From Eupeodes corollae (lineage: Eukaryota > Arthropoda > Insecta > Diptera > Syrphidae): a DNA stretch of 64,000 bases. Every line of letters starts with the position of its first letter. The first letter of the stretch is position 1. Below the pieces are notes generated by a model. It was not told where the DNA came from and did not search any database. It saw only the letters and a list, made by a program, of their open reading frames with translations. Made by a program: the position numbers and the translations under genes. Shown in pieces: positions 1 through 10,540 of the stretch. The stretch is from positions 283,627,679 to 283,691,678 of the forward strand of contig NC_079147.1 of NCBI RefSeq assembly GCF_945859685.1, written 5' to 3'.

Positions 1-1300
1 TACTGTGGCCATTCCAATGCCATCACTCCAACCATACATATGGACTAAGATACTTACTAAGTCGAGTACCTCTACACGTTATCTAATTAAAAATTATATA
101 TTTGATTAGAACCCTGCGAACAAGTTCCACCTGTTTCACGAAACCAGAGACATTCCTCCAGATAAACTGCTGTCGATGATAGCTTCTTGCTCTCTCTCTT
201 TCCCTATTCGGTTGCTTAACTATAAACGCTGTGTTACCCTAAGGGCAGTATTGTAGATCTTATATGTGAACATATTCGTATATTGGATAAAGGTAGAGGG
301 TATTTAACGAAGGACGTCGAACGGAGTTCAGAGTCATCCGCAGAACCACATATCAAGTTGCAGCTATAATTTTCTACTAATTAAAATTAAATCATCTGCT
401 CGAGAATAAGCCTTGAGCTAGTTGAAAATGTCTGTAGAGGTTTAGAGGAAAATAGCTTAACAGTTTCCCATCAATTATACAATCATCGCTGAAATGCTGT
501 TGAGTTTTTAAAACGATTTTAAAGCTAATACCTTAAGGTAAACTACTTCTAATCATGTGGTGTTCTGTTAAGAAATTTTATGTAATGGAGCCAAAGTAAC
601 AACATATGTATATTTTAATTAGCACATAAACTTCAAAGCTGTTATTGGAATTCTTAACTTTTCTATTAAAATATTTTGTCCGATCATAAAAACAGCAAAC
701 ATTTTATATTTCAAAGCATTTTGATTTTCTACAGATTGTGCCAGGAGGGAATAACTTCGTGACAACTCTGTGAGAAAAATTTAAATAACCACACTTGATT
801 TAAATTTCAAAACCTCAATTTTCAAAATATGTTTATAAAATTTCAATCAACCAGTAATACAAATACCTACAACAAATTACCAAGACGACGTTTTTTACAT
901 ACAAGAGTGAAAATTTGACGGAAATTTCATATTCTCTTCTAAAAAAATTCCGACAAAGCTGAGTTTTAATAGGGGCTTCATTAATTTGTTATAGAATTGA
1001 AACTTATAGGTTAGTGAGAGCTTTAAAATTTCTTTGTGAAAAAAGTAATTACACTATATCAACAAGTATCACATCATTCGAGGTTTTTCCATACTTTTTA
1101 AAAATTTAATGATTGCAAAAAAGGTTAAAAAAAGTCCAAGTCAGACTTCTAAACCCCGTTTAAAGTCGCTTAAAATTAAATTGTAGCATTATTATTAGAG
1201 TTCTGAAGTATTTTAATTGGTTTACTATTTAAAGCGTTTAATTTTCCAGGTAAATTTTTCACCTGGAAAATCAGTATTTTGAATTTGTTGATATTTAACG
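1..1300. other. AT-rich stretch with no recognised feature
   Basis: No open frame with a recognisable domain, no inverted repeats and no RNA-gene motif were seen. The base composition matches the other non-element stretches of the window. It could be intergenic, intronic, or transposon sequence too decayed to read by eye. Confidence 0.4.
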
Positions 1301-1304
1301 TGAG

Positions 1305-1650
1305 GATCAATCATCATTTGCAAAGTATTTGGGTTTTCAACTCCAACTAAACTAATTCCTTCAGTCAAAACCGATGACATATCATCGAAAAAAGCGAAAA
1401 GAGAAGTGAACTAAACAAGCAGCTCTGTGTAACTCCAGTATTGGTATGAAACTATGCCGACCTTTTGCTTTCATCCCAAACTGTAGTTGCATTATTTTCA
1501 TAGATACCTTGTATTGCAATAACATTTTTGTCAACTTTCCAAGGCAGATTAGCTTATTAAATAGAGCCTTTTTATACATTAAGTCCAATGCTGATTTGAA
1601 AAAAAAAATAAAGACCTTAGGTAGAGATGGAAAAAGCAGCCCTCGCTGGC
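1305..1650 (-). pseudogene. Decayed LINE reverse-transcriptase fragment
   Basis: Read on the minus strand across frameshifts, this stretch holds the RT palm block in the form GVTQSCLFSSLLFSLF, which corresponds to the LINE motif GVRQGCxLSPLLF. It is preceded by a helix-like segment (KVDKNVIAIQGIYENN) that sits in the same place in many LINE RTs. No YxDD box remains in frame. The GVRQGC variant differs from the GIPQGG and GVPQGS variants of neighbouring remnants, so this is probably a separate family. The clade cannot be assigned from so short a piece. Confidence 0.5.
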
Positions 1651-1689
1651 CAACTCAATTAGTGCTGGAAAGCGCCGTTTTGATATTAT

Positions 1690-3340
1690 AAAATCGTTGA
1701 ACGTATGTATTGTCGCATCCAAAAAGGAAACCAGGTCTTTGCTTTTCATCCTGGAAAGCTTATCAAGTTCTTTAAGAAATGCACTTTCGAAGATTATTAT
1801 TTTAGAACTGTCCAGCGTAGGACATTTAAAGAGTGTCTATTTCATGTTGGTCTCCGCAGCTACGGCAGTGAGTATTGTGAGGATTACTCAAAGGTCGATA
1901 AAATGGTTTTGGTTATAGGGAGGCCATATCTTCTTCATTACTGAACAGTCTTTCTGGCAGGAAAGATGACTTTGAAATCTTTATTAAAGTTCAAGGCAAG
2001 GGTGCAGTAGTCGATATCTGTCGCACAAATTTCCGCTAGAACCAGTTCACTAGTGTTGCCATGTCCCAAGGGTCTGGAAAACCATTAGTTTGATTCTTTA
2101 TGCCTAGTGGTAGGAGACACAAAATAACATTTAATCCATATTTTGGGCAGGATCGAAGGTTTTCGTATTGTGCCGAATCTAGCTATTCATTGATCCTTCC
2201 TAAGTTTTTTGATGCTGTATTTCTTTATAAGCTCAGATCATTACACAATCGATCTATAAGACAAAATTGGATGTACAACGCCTGTTTACGTCCACAAAAT
2301 CATCTCTGATTCAAGGCCCCACTTCTTAAGAAAAGTTTTTCTACATTCGTAAAAGACAATGCAGGCCTTCTTAACCCGTTATTCAATGTTTACTTTCCAT
2401 TCCATTTTGGAGTCAAGAATGCTTCTGCTTGTGGACTATAGTTACTAACTTTTTTCAGAACCATTTTCTCAGTTTTAACAATCACGGTAATAAACTTTCC
2501 CGACACCAGTAGAATCAAATCATTAGCAAAAGCTACCGCTTTTTCCCCATAATTTTTTTAACTCTACGAGGATTTTATTTTTGTCTAAAATTTAAAGAAG
2601 CGGGAAGATAACACCGCCCTAGGGTATTCCTCAACTTACGTGTTTGGAAGAGATTGTGTTAGCTTTAATAGAAAAGAAATCACGCATTTTTAAATAAAAA
2701 CTTCTGACCCGAAGAAGTGTGTAAGAAATTCGTGAATTGATTCCCTAAGTACGTTATTGAAAGCACCTTCTACGTCTTAGAAGGTAAAGGGTAAATTCTA
2801 TATATTAAATTAACTTCTCTATGGTACCGCTACATCATGCAGGACCGTCTCAGTACACTTGCCTTTGAGATATAAGTGCTGAGATTCTTCTAGAAGACAT
2901 TTTGTCAATAAAGTCCCCGATGTGGATATCAAGGATGTGTTTTAAGTGCAAAAGAGGGCAAGTATTCATGATCACGCCTACCCGCTTTTCTGGTAAAAAC
3001 TACTTTAACATGTCTTAGGTACAATGTGATTAGATAGAGGCATCCTTTGAAGATGGTCACCACGATGATTGTTAGGATCGTTAAATTTATCCTTTTTGTA
3101 AAATTGGAGTGCAATATTTTTTTCAAAGCTTCTTCTTTATTAAATATATTATATATGTAATTGCATCCTTATGTTAGTTTTTCAATAAAGTTCACCGTGG
3201 CATATTTGAAAAATTCATACGGAACTTATTCTTATCCTAGAGCTTTTCATTGGCTTAATACTGATGAAACTTCTTTAACATTTTAGCCACGATCGAGATC
3301 ATCATTTTCCAGAAGTGGCATGGCATAGGTAATCAACTAG
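1690..3340 (-). pseudogene. Decayed R1/LOA-like LINE, reverse transcriptase to 3' zinc finger
   Basis: On the minus strand, in order and in several frames: an RT finger segment (VKVVFTRKAGRRDHE, compare VKVVFIPKAGR in R1/LOA-type LINEs, near 2950-3010), a SGIPxGGVIFPL block near 2600-2640, the active-site box degraded to FANDLILLVSG at 2519-2530, and a C-terminal zinc-finger-like CRSCGDQHEID near 1840-1870. This order matches the 3' half of an R1/LOA-type LINE ORF2. Many stops and frameshifts, with Asn replacing the first catalytic Asp of YADD, show that it is dead. No endonuclease domain was found, so the copy is 5' truncated. Confidence 0.55.
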
Positions 3341-3396
3341 TTTGAATTTAGTTACTTACTGATTAAATTTTCAATTTTTAAAGCAAGTAATTTAAT

Positions 3397-3460
3397 GGTA
3401 TAAGCACAGATAATAAATATAAATATATAAATATATAAATTTATTATCTGTGGTATAAGC
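3397..3460. repeat. AT-rich palindrome flanked by a 9-bp direct repeat
   Basis: CAGATAATAAAT at 3406-3417 is the exact reverse complement of ATTTATTATCTG at 3439-3450, with an AT-only loop (TATAAATA-like) between them. The word GGTATAAGC stands on both sides, at 3397-3405 and 3452-3460. The arrangement resembles a tiny insertion with a target duplication, or a cruciform-prone AT palindrome. No gene is associated. Confidence 0.6.
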
Positions 3461-3534
3461 TTTATATTTTAAGCTTTTTCCGAATAAAAAGGCTGACCTT
3501 GAAACATAGAGAAATGTCAAAATTTTCGTGTTTC

Positions 3535-4515
3535 TTTTTTAATTTAAAATTTAAATATATGTAAATATTTTTTTTTAAATAAGCAATAAGGCCTTACGCC
3601 AAAAACATTGGTCCTTCGAGCCGGATATTTTGATGATTGTAATTATTTTGTTATTGAGTTAGCGGAAAATAATTATTATTGTTTTGCTGTATGCAAAAAG
3701 ATTGTTGGTTTGGCTGTAGAAAAGTATTATTTACATGCAATAAAGTATGAAGTGGTTGATGGCAATGAGGACATCTACGACTATACTTGCGCAGTCATCT
3801 ATTGCATGATTATAACCTGAACAGTTTCGACATAAACCCAATTTATTTTTTTTTTGACATATGTTGCAGGAAATTATCGATTTATTTGGCGGAGCATGAG
3901 AAGTGAAGGAATGCTTTTATGAAGAGTTCCACGATGTGTTGAGTGTGCCTTGGCTGTTCTGCTGATCAACTGCTTTCAGAATACAGAACCTTGTTTCCAA
4001 GAAAGATGTAAATTCCTTGAAAATCGACAGCTGCTTCGGATTTTCCCTGTCATTCAGCTTTTCCTCCCACATTTATTGCCTTTTCCCAGGTAATTTCCGC
4101 ACAAGAAAATAAATTAACACTGGATCTAAATGCTGTTCTTCCATTTTCAGATTGGACAGACTGTGAATAACTTGAGTTGCAGTATACAGCAGTTCTGTGA
4201 TCGACTCCGGACGCTCCTGTGTCAATGTTAGCAAATGAACAATACATTCAACTTAATGTTTACAACAACGCTAGGATGATCATAGCGGTCAAGTCGTTCC
4301 AGTATTTTGTCGTAAAGGGATTCTACATCTTCTTTGTCCTTAGCATGACAATCATCTTCCTACAAAAAATCGTCGAAACACTGTCTTACAAACAAATTTT
4401 AATCATTTGTAGTTTTAATTCAACGATTCGGCTCGAAGGACCAATGTTTTGACGTAAGACCTTATTGGTTACTTAAAAAAATATATTTATATTTTAATTT
4501 AAAGAAAAACAAACT
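3535..4515. repeat. Inverted-repeat structure (about 90-bp arms) enclosing a BEL/Pao gag piece
   Basis: The core arm at 3585-3625 (containing CATTGGTCCTTCGAGCCG) recurs as its reverse complement at 4427-4468. Weaker similarity continues outward through AT-rich sequence to about 3535 and 4515. The internal segment of about 800 bp carries retrotransposon gag similarity on the minus strand. Either two copies of one element end met in opposite orientation, or a foldback-type element formed around the gag fragment. No flanking target duplication was identified. Confidence 0.5.
3830..4430 (-). pseudogene. BEL/Pao LTR-retrotransposon gag fragment
   Basis: A minus-strand reading across frames gives a gag-like order: a segment with LERLDRYDHPSVV, then SITELLYTATQVIHSLSNL, EEQHLDPVLIYFLAGKL, and MWEEKLNDRENP followed by FTSFLETRFCILKA. 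This pattern (two helices, then a hydrophobic 'LDPVLIYxxxxKL' and 'WEEKL ... FLExRxxxL') is that of the BEL/Pao gag domain (DUF1759-type). A weak SCNICQKK near 3850 may be the start of the zinc knuckle. At least three frameshifts and stops break it. No LTR, protease, RT or integrase was seen nearby, so it is an isolated relic. Confidence 0.55.
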
Positions 4516-4744
4516 ACACTTTATTTGTTTGTGTTTGTGCCAAACACTTTTATTTCTTAGTCGTTGATGAGTAAGTAAATTAATTTGACAGACAGAGCAT
4601 ATTTTTTTTAAATATCAACTTTAATTCATTCCAAAATCTTTAGGCTAAGTTTAACAATTTTATCAAAAATAAAAGAAAAGATTAAACAATATTTCAGATT
4701 ATAAATTAAGTTAATATCAACGTTTAATTGAGGCTAAAAACTTT

Positions 4745-5271
4745 GATTCGTTTCCACACATCTGAATTCATCCGGCAATTTATTAAACAATTGGGTGCAG
4801 TAACCGTATAAGAATTGATAAAGTGGGATTTAAAAATTCTAGGAACAATCACAAACTTGCTACCTCTGGAGCTCTCACATTATTATCACATTCACTTTTA
4901 AAGAATGATTTTAAAATATTATAAAAGTACATATGTTTCAAAGGAAAAATACCGAGGTTAGAGAACAGATTGTAACTGGGTGTCATAAGAGGCACATTAG
5001 ATATAATACGACTCGAGTGTTTTTGACTTATGAGCAACGGTTGAATCTTACAGGAATGAGTTCCACCCCAACAAGAAATACCAAATTGAATTTTCGATTG
5101 TACTTAGCCATAATACGCAAGTTTTAAGATTTTTTTTGGGCAATATAGACTTAGGTGGTAGATCTGTCTTACAACTTTATTAAGATAAAGTTTTAAATTG
5201 TTCGTATGTTCAACCCAACTTATCTAGTAAAACTCCCAAGTATTTAAAGTGATCAACACATTCAATATCGA
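4745..5271 (-). pseudogene. 3' part of an old Jockey/CR1-group LINE (other half at 9895-10440)
   Basis: Minus-strand reading, with frameshifts, gives FKYLGVLLDKLG, a WGGTHSCKIQPLLISQKH segment, PSYNLFSNLGIFPLKHMY and a terminal TQLFNKLPDEFRCV. These are the post-palm 'KYLGV', 'thumb' and C-terminal 'WNxLP'-type motifs of Jockey/CR1-group ORF2 proteins. The upstream half with the YxDD box lies at 9895-10440. The two halves were separated by insertion of the RTE element at 5284-9881, whose 13-bp target duplication sits exactly at the break. Confidence 0.6.
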
Positions 5272-5283
5272 AGCAACCATTAC

Positions 5284-5311
5284 TTACTAACTTACTTACT
5301 TACTTACTTAA
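5284..5311 (-). repeat. (AAGT)n tail of RTE copy 1
   Basis: About five to six tetranucleotide units, slightly degraded at the outer end, lie between the conserved CGCCACCTT 3' terminus and the target duplication. RTE-type LINEs commonly end in a short tandem repeat rather than poly(A). Copies 2 and 3 end in the same unit. Confidence 0.85.
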
Positions 5312-7407
5312 GGTGGCGCTACAGTCCTGTGTGAACTAGGGCCTCAAACAACAAACTTCTCCATCTAGCTCTGTCCCTAGCTAGATGTCTCCAGTTTCGC
5401 GCTCCAAGTTGGGTGAAGTCACCTTCCACTTGTGCGCGCCACCTGATACGCGGTCTTCCTCTACTGCGCTGTCCTGTGGGTGCGGATTCGACGACTTTCC
5501 GGGCCGGAGCATTGGATACCATGCGCTCTACGTGACCCACCCATCTTAGTCGGGACCGTAGATCACACGAAGAACTTTTTTCTCAAAGCGACCCAAGGTG
5601 CTTTCAGCCGCTTTTTTCATGGTCCATGCTTCTGCACCGTATAGCAGGACGGGGATGATAAGGGTCTTATACAGCAAAACTTTAGTCCCTCGAGAGAGGA
5701 CTTTACCACTCAATTGCTTTCTTAGTCCAAAGAAACAGCGGTTAGCAAGAGTTATTCTGCGTTTGATCTCAGCGCTGGTGTTGTTTTCTGCGTTTACAGC
5801 GGAGCCTAGGTAGACGAAGTCCTTGACAACCTCGAAGTTACGTCTGTCGATTGTGACGTTTTGACCAAAACGTCGGTGTTGTATGTCCTTTCTAGACGAC
5901 ATCATGTACTTTGTTTTGCCCTCATTAACCGTTCAACCCATTTTTGCCGCCTCTGCCTCAATACTCACAAAAGCCGCATTGACATCACGCTGAGTTCTTC
6001 CGATTATGTCAATGTCATCAGCATATGCCAGTAATTGGACAGACTTTTGAAAGATAATGCCTCTAGTGTTGACGTGTGAGCTCTGCACGATGTTAAAAAA
6101 ATCGCTTGACAGCGCATCATCTTATCTAAAAACTTTTTTGACATCGACAAGTTTTGTTAAGTTGTTTCCAAACTTTATGGAGCAGCGTGAATTCTCCATG
6201 GTCATCCTGCACAAACGGACGAGTTTGGCAGGGATGCAAAAACTAGACATGGCTCTATACAGCTCGTCCCTGTAGATGCTGTCATATGCGGCTTTGAAAT
6301 CGATGAAAAGATGGTGGATCTGGGTGTCGATTTGGTGTTCTTGAGTTTTTTCCAGGATCTGCCGTAATGTGAATATTTGATCAACTGTGGACTTTCCTGG
6401 TCTAAAACCACGCTGATAAGGACCAATCAGGTTGTTGACGATGGGCTTTAGACGTTCACATATTAAGGCAGAGACGATTTTATAGGCGATGTTAAGTAGA
6501 TTTATTCCTCTATAGTTGGTGCAGTTTAGAGGGCCTCCTTTTTTCAGGATCGGGCAAGGAATACTGAGGTTCCATTCATCGGGCATGCTTTCTTCCGACC
6601 ATATCTTACAGATTAGTTGGTGCATGCTCCTAAGCAACTTATCTCCAGCTGTTTTGAAGAGCTCGACATTCAAGCCATCCGCTCCAGTGGCTTTATTAGA
6701 CTTCAACTTAGATATGGCAATCTTTACTTCGTCTAAGTCGGGAGGTCGGGATTGTTGGCTTTCGTCGTCTATATTGAATGGATCATCCTGTCTGATAGCG
6801 GAATTCAGTTCTTCGTCGTTATACAGTCTGCAGAAGTGGTCCTTCCATATCCTCAGCATTGACTGCGGTTCCACTATGATGTTTCCATTTTCACTTTTGC
6901 AGCCTTCGGTTCTACCTGTGGATTTCGTTTCACCTGTTCATAAAACTTTCGAACCTCATTCCTGTTTTTATGCCTCTCAACATCTTCGACCGCACGCTTC
7001 TCATGCCCTCTCTTTTTTCTTCTGAGAAGTCGGCGTTCCTCTCGCCTCTTTTGCTCTTAGAAGTCACGAGCAGCTCTCGTCCTTTTATGCAGCGCCGCTT
7101 TGCGTTCCTGTTGTTTGGCTGCATTTGCCTGCCGACATTCCTCATCAAACCAGGGGTTCCTTGTTGGTGGCTGTTTGAAACCCAGCACATCAGAGGCGGC
7201 TTCTCTAATTGCATCTTGGCAATGTTGCCACTGGTTTTCGATACATTTTGTTGGCGGCAGAGAACTTCGAGAGAGGTTACTTGCAACTCAGTCGGAAAAG
7301 GATTTGGCGATCTCTGGCGATTGTAGCCGTTCGACGTTGTACCTTCTCCCAGCACCTCTCTGTTTTGCCTTGGGTCTGGAAATCCAAAGTGCTACTTTAG
7401 CTACAAC

Positions 7408-9025
7408 TAGGCTGACCAGCCGTCCTCTTTATAGAGGACATGTCCTCTTTTTGACATAAAAACTTTTGTCCGGTGACTTTTTTTTAAACAAGCGATTTGT
7501 CCTCTTTTTTAGTTTTCTCTTAGTTTTTCGGTTTATATTAAAAAATAATTAACGGGTGGAGACGGCCTTTAAGGAATTTTCATCAGAAACGTTGACTTGT
7601 TCCTTTCTACTTTTTGATAATCGAACGCACTCCATCATCTGACAACTCATCAAGAAACATAACGGTTTCTTTTTTGTGTTAATACAAATCTTTTTGTATT
7701 TTGGAAGGTACAAGTTCTTGTGATAATTAAAGTAAAATGCCAAGCGCAAAGCATCTCTAACAATGATCTGCAAAAGAAACGAAATCAAGGAAATAGAGAC
7801 CTTGATCAACATTTACATACCGAAAAACATAAAAAAATACTTAATCTGGAAATTCTTGCAAAATTAATGTCTTTAGAACCCCTATCACTGAATTGTATCC
7901 TTGACGACATTAAAGACACAAATTATGTATTTGTAGATTTCTATGATGCCAGCAACCATGGAGTTTAGAAATATTTCCTACATAATTGCAATATTTTAAG
8001 ATTGATTCAGGTAATATTTTAGATAAATATTAGAATAAGTTGAACTTAATCAAACCTACTTATCAGGCGTTAATATTAAAGTTGTTGACATCCAAGCATA
8101 GAGGATAAAATATTAGATATCATATCCAACTATTTTTTATCAACTTTAAAGAAATGAAATATATCATCAAAGAGCATTGCAGTGTTTGGAGATTGCGAGT
8201 CTTTCAATTAAAAGTAAGACATCTTTAAAAAATTGTAGCTAATGGTGAAAATAGAAATAGAAAGTTTTGAACAAAATTTAATTGAGGTTCACGCTAGGTG
8301 CTTAAAATATCTTCAGAGCTGGTGTGACTCTCTGGATGAATTTAATAGCTCTATTTGGGTGAATTTTAACAAAGTTCCGGAATTGAACGATATCCAAAAT
8401 TCTTTGCTCTATTTGGAAGAGAAAGGCGTTAACATAAATTAAATTAAATTGTTTGACCAATTTTAAAATTTAAAAACGTTTTTGAAAGAACAAATATAAA
8501 TAGAAATGCGTAAATTATTTTGATAAAATGTGCAATTTTGAATTGTATAGTGAACTTTTGATGATAACCCAGTTTTTATTCGCGATTCCGGCTCATCATG
8601 CTAATTTTGAGCGCATATTTTCATTAATAAACGGTCAATGGACTGAGGAACGCAATATATTAAACATAGAAAACGTCAAAGCAATAAGATTTTGTAAACA
8701 TAACTTTAAAAATGTGTCATGTACTGAGTTTTATATTTATATTTTGCAAAGTCCCGAAACTTTAAAAATTTGTCTAAAGACAAATACGACCAAAATTGAA
8801 GTTTTTTCTGAACTATTTTTATTTCCCTAATAAAACCTGAATAATATTCTTATATGATTAGCCATGATATTATGATTTTTTTGTATTAACTGTTACTTTT
8901 TTGTTGGATTTAAATATTTTTGTTGGTTTTATTTAAATAAATTATTTAAAAAAATTGAATTGCTGTTTTTTTTTTAATTTTTGGTAAGTGTCCTCTTTTC
9001 CTTGACTCTATATCTGGTCACCCTA
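7408..9025 (+). mobile_element. Defective hAT DNA transposon (hAT-1) inside RTE copy 1
   Basis: The ends are 12-bp inverted repeats: TAGGCTGACCAG at 7408-7419 and CTGGTCACCCTA at 9014-9025 (one mismatch). They are flanked by the 8-bp target duplication GCTACAAC at 7400-7407 and 9026-9033, the length expected for hAT. The subterminal zone repeats GTCCTCTTT on the left and right. At 1,618 bp, with only broken transposase pieces inside, the element is an internally decayed derivative. Excising it on paper restores the RTE reading (GCTACAACGAGG), confirming that it inserted after the RTE. Confidence 0.93.
7720..8830 (+). pseudogene. Broken hAT transposase
   Basis: Three pieces in order on the element's plus strand. 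7720-7968 has a zinc-finger-like DLDQHLHTEKHKK, similar to the BED/C2H2-type DNA-binding start of some hAT proteins. 8242-8442 has WCDSLDEFNSSIWVNFNKVP, a helical segment from the late catalytic region. 8528-8830 has the hAT C-terminal dimerisation domain with FLFAIPAHHANFERIFSLIN, WTEERN and LNIENVKAIRF. The long RNase H-like core between the first two pieces is mostly missing, and stops separate the pieces. The domain pattern and the 8-bp duplication agree on hAT; the subfamily is not assigned. Confidence 0.8.
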
Positions 9026-9894
9026 GCTACAACGAGGTAGTCGTAGTAGTACGAGTCGATGTTAGCTCCTCGGAAAGTTTGTACATACATATTGCTGGAA
9101 GCGTGTCTGGCGTAGATCGCAATATGGTCAATCTGGTTGACGTTAGATTGATCTGGAGAAGTCCAAGTTCCTTTGTGGATGTTGAGGTGTGTAAAACGCG
9201 TACTGGCTACCATGACGTTTCGCCCCGCAGCAAAATCTATGAGCCTGAACCCGTTGTCGGAATTGTTGTCGTGCAGGATGTTCTTCCCGATTATTCCACC
9301 AAAGATGTCTTGTCTTCCTAGCTTGGTAATAAAATCGCCCAGGACTATTTTAATATCGTAGCTAGGGCACTGCTCATATATTTTGTCTAGGAGCTCGAAG
9401 AACATATTTTGATGTTGTAGTCTCTCTCTTCTGTGGGCGCGTGCTCGCATATAATGTTGCCGAATTTAGCCTTGATGCGTATGGTCATTAATGCACCTAT
9501 ATCTCAAGACTTCTTGCCTAAGTCTGGCTCCAATGACGAAGCCGCATCCAAATAAGCGCTGTTGGTTTTCGTGGAATCAGTCACCATAGTAAATATCGCA
9601 GTTTTTTATCCTCTTTTCGCCCGGCCCATCCCATCGTATTTCCTGGATGGCGGTGATATCTGCTTTATATCGTTCTAGGGCCTCCGCTAATTCTTCGACC
9701 GCAAGTGGTCTGTTAAGGGACCTAATATTCCAGGTGCATATCCGAAGTTCGTTGTCCTTTATTCGTTTGCGTTGGTTGTCAACAGTATCCGAGGCTTGTT
9801 GGTGCTTCGCAACTATGAAAGCTTTTACGTGGCCAGGAAGTCACCCCGACGCACAACCCCCAACCTGGAGGGCCAGATCCTAAGCAACCATTAC

Positions 9895-10440
9895 AATAGC
9901 GAAAACCTGGACAATTCATAGGTGAACAGACTTGGAAACCAGAACAGTTAGGTGCATAATAAGTCAGGGAGAAACTTTGTTAAAAATTACCCTTAAATTA
10001 AAGAGCATGAAGTTACTCTTGGTACTTAGAACTAATTTGTGCGAACAAAACCAGTGTGGAAGAATATCTAAGTCATGTTTCATACTAACAAAAGTTTTAA
10101 AGTAATTGTTATTGGAGTACGAGAAAGCAGTATCATCCGCAAAAGCAGATAAAGCAGGAGTTTACAAATATTAGAAACATGATAGGACCTAAAACAGAAC
10201 CTTGGGGAATACCAATTCTGGGATAAGACATTGAACATTTGGTTACTATTAGTGAGGTACGAACAAAACCAGGCATAAGAAAAGCCTCTGAAACCAGCAT
10301 AATAAAGCTTTTTTTAGTAATAAGTCTTGGTCAACCGTTAACCGTATGAAAGGCTTTTGTTATATCAATGAATAAAGCCGCCGAGGTCGATCATAGATAC
10401 AAAATTATCAAAGTTAATTAGGATTAAACATCATCTTTAA
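9895..10440 (-). pseudogene. RT-palm part of the old Jockey/CR1-group LINE
   Basis: On the minus strand: LFIDITKAFHTVNG (RT block with the first catalytic Asp), RIGIPQGSVLGPIMFLIFVN, the FADD box at 10132-10143 followed by TAFSYS, and then a LDILPHWFCSHKLVLS segment. These are consecutive RT motifs of Jockey/CR1-group LINEs. The reading continues across the RTE insertion into 4745-5271. Frameshifts and stops are frequent. No endonuclease part is visible upstream. Confidence 0.65.
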
Positions 10441-10483
10441 ATCTGTTCATGAAGGTTTCAAAAGTTCAACGTGATGGGTGCGT

Positions 10484-10540
10484 TCAACAGTTCGAATTCG
10501 TCAAATCGGATCGATTACAATAACTTTCTATTTGACGAAT
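10484..10540 (-). repeat. Short DINE-1-like repeat fragment
   Basis: The segment with AAATCGGATCGATTACAATA matches, on the minus strand, the 5' block of the repeat described at 39915-41523 (consensus TTATTGTAATGGGTCCGATT). Only about 50 bp remain. It may be an end left by deletion or a chance remnant of a diverged copy. Confidence 0.4.

Larger units (their letters stand above)
5284..9881 (-). mobile_element. RTE-clade LINE, copy 1, interrupted by a hAT element
   Basis: A non-LTR retrotransposon of about 3 kb without its hAT insert. Minus-strand order: start of the endonuclease-RT ORF (LRICTWNIRSLN, then AIQEIRWDG), rest of the APE-type endonuclease (GDFITKLGRQDIFGG ... QIDHIAIYARHAS at 8974-9450), a Lys/Arg-rich linker (6930-7355), RT (6122-6874: RLKPIVNNLIGPYQRGFRPG, HLFIDFKAAYDSI), the YADD box at 6014-6025, then LGSAVNAENN and the C-terminal HVERM ... 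RGRPRIRW segment (5319-5905). The 3' end is GCGCCACCTTAAGTAAGT with (AAGT)n. The target duplication AAGCAACCATTAC is at 5271-5283 and 9882-9894. Several frameshifts and stops (for example before YADD) make it inactive. The 5' leader is truncated relative to copies 4 and 5. Confidence 0.9.

Noticed and set aside
6516..7459. Plus-strand frames over RTE copy 1 (also 49366-50372)
   Set aside because: They are antisense shadows of the RTE endonuclease-RT frame on the minus strand; their products have no known motifs.
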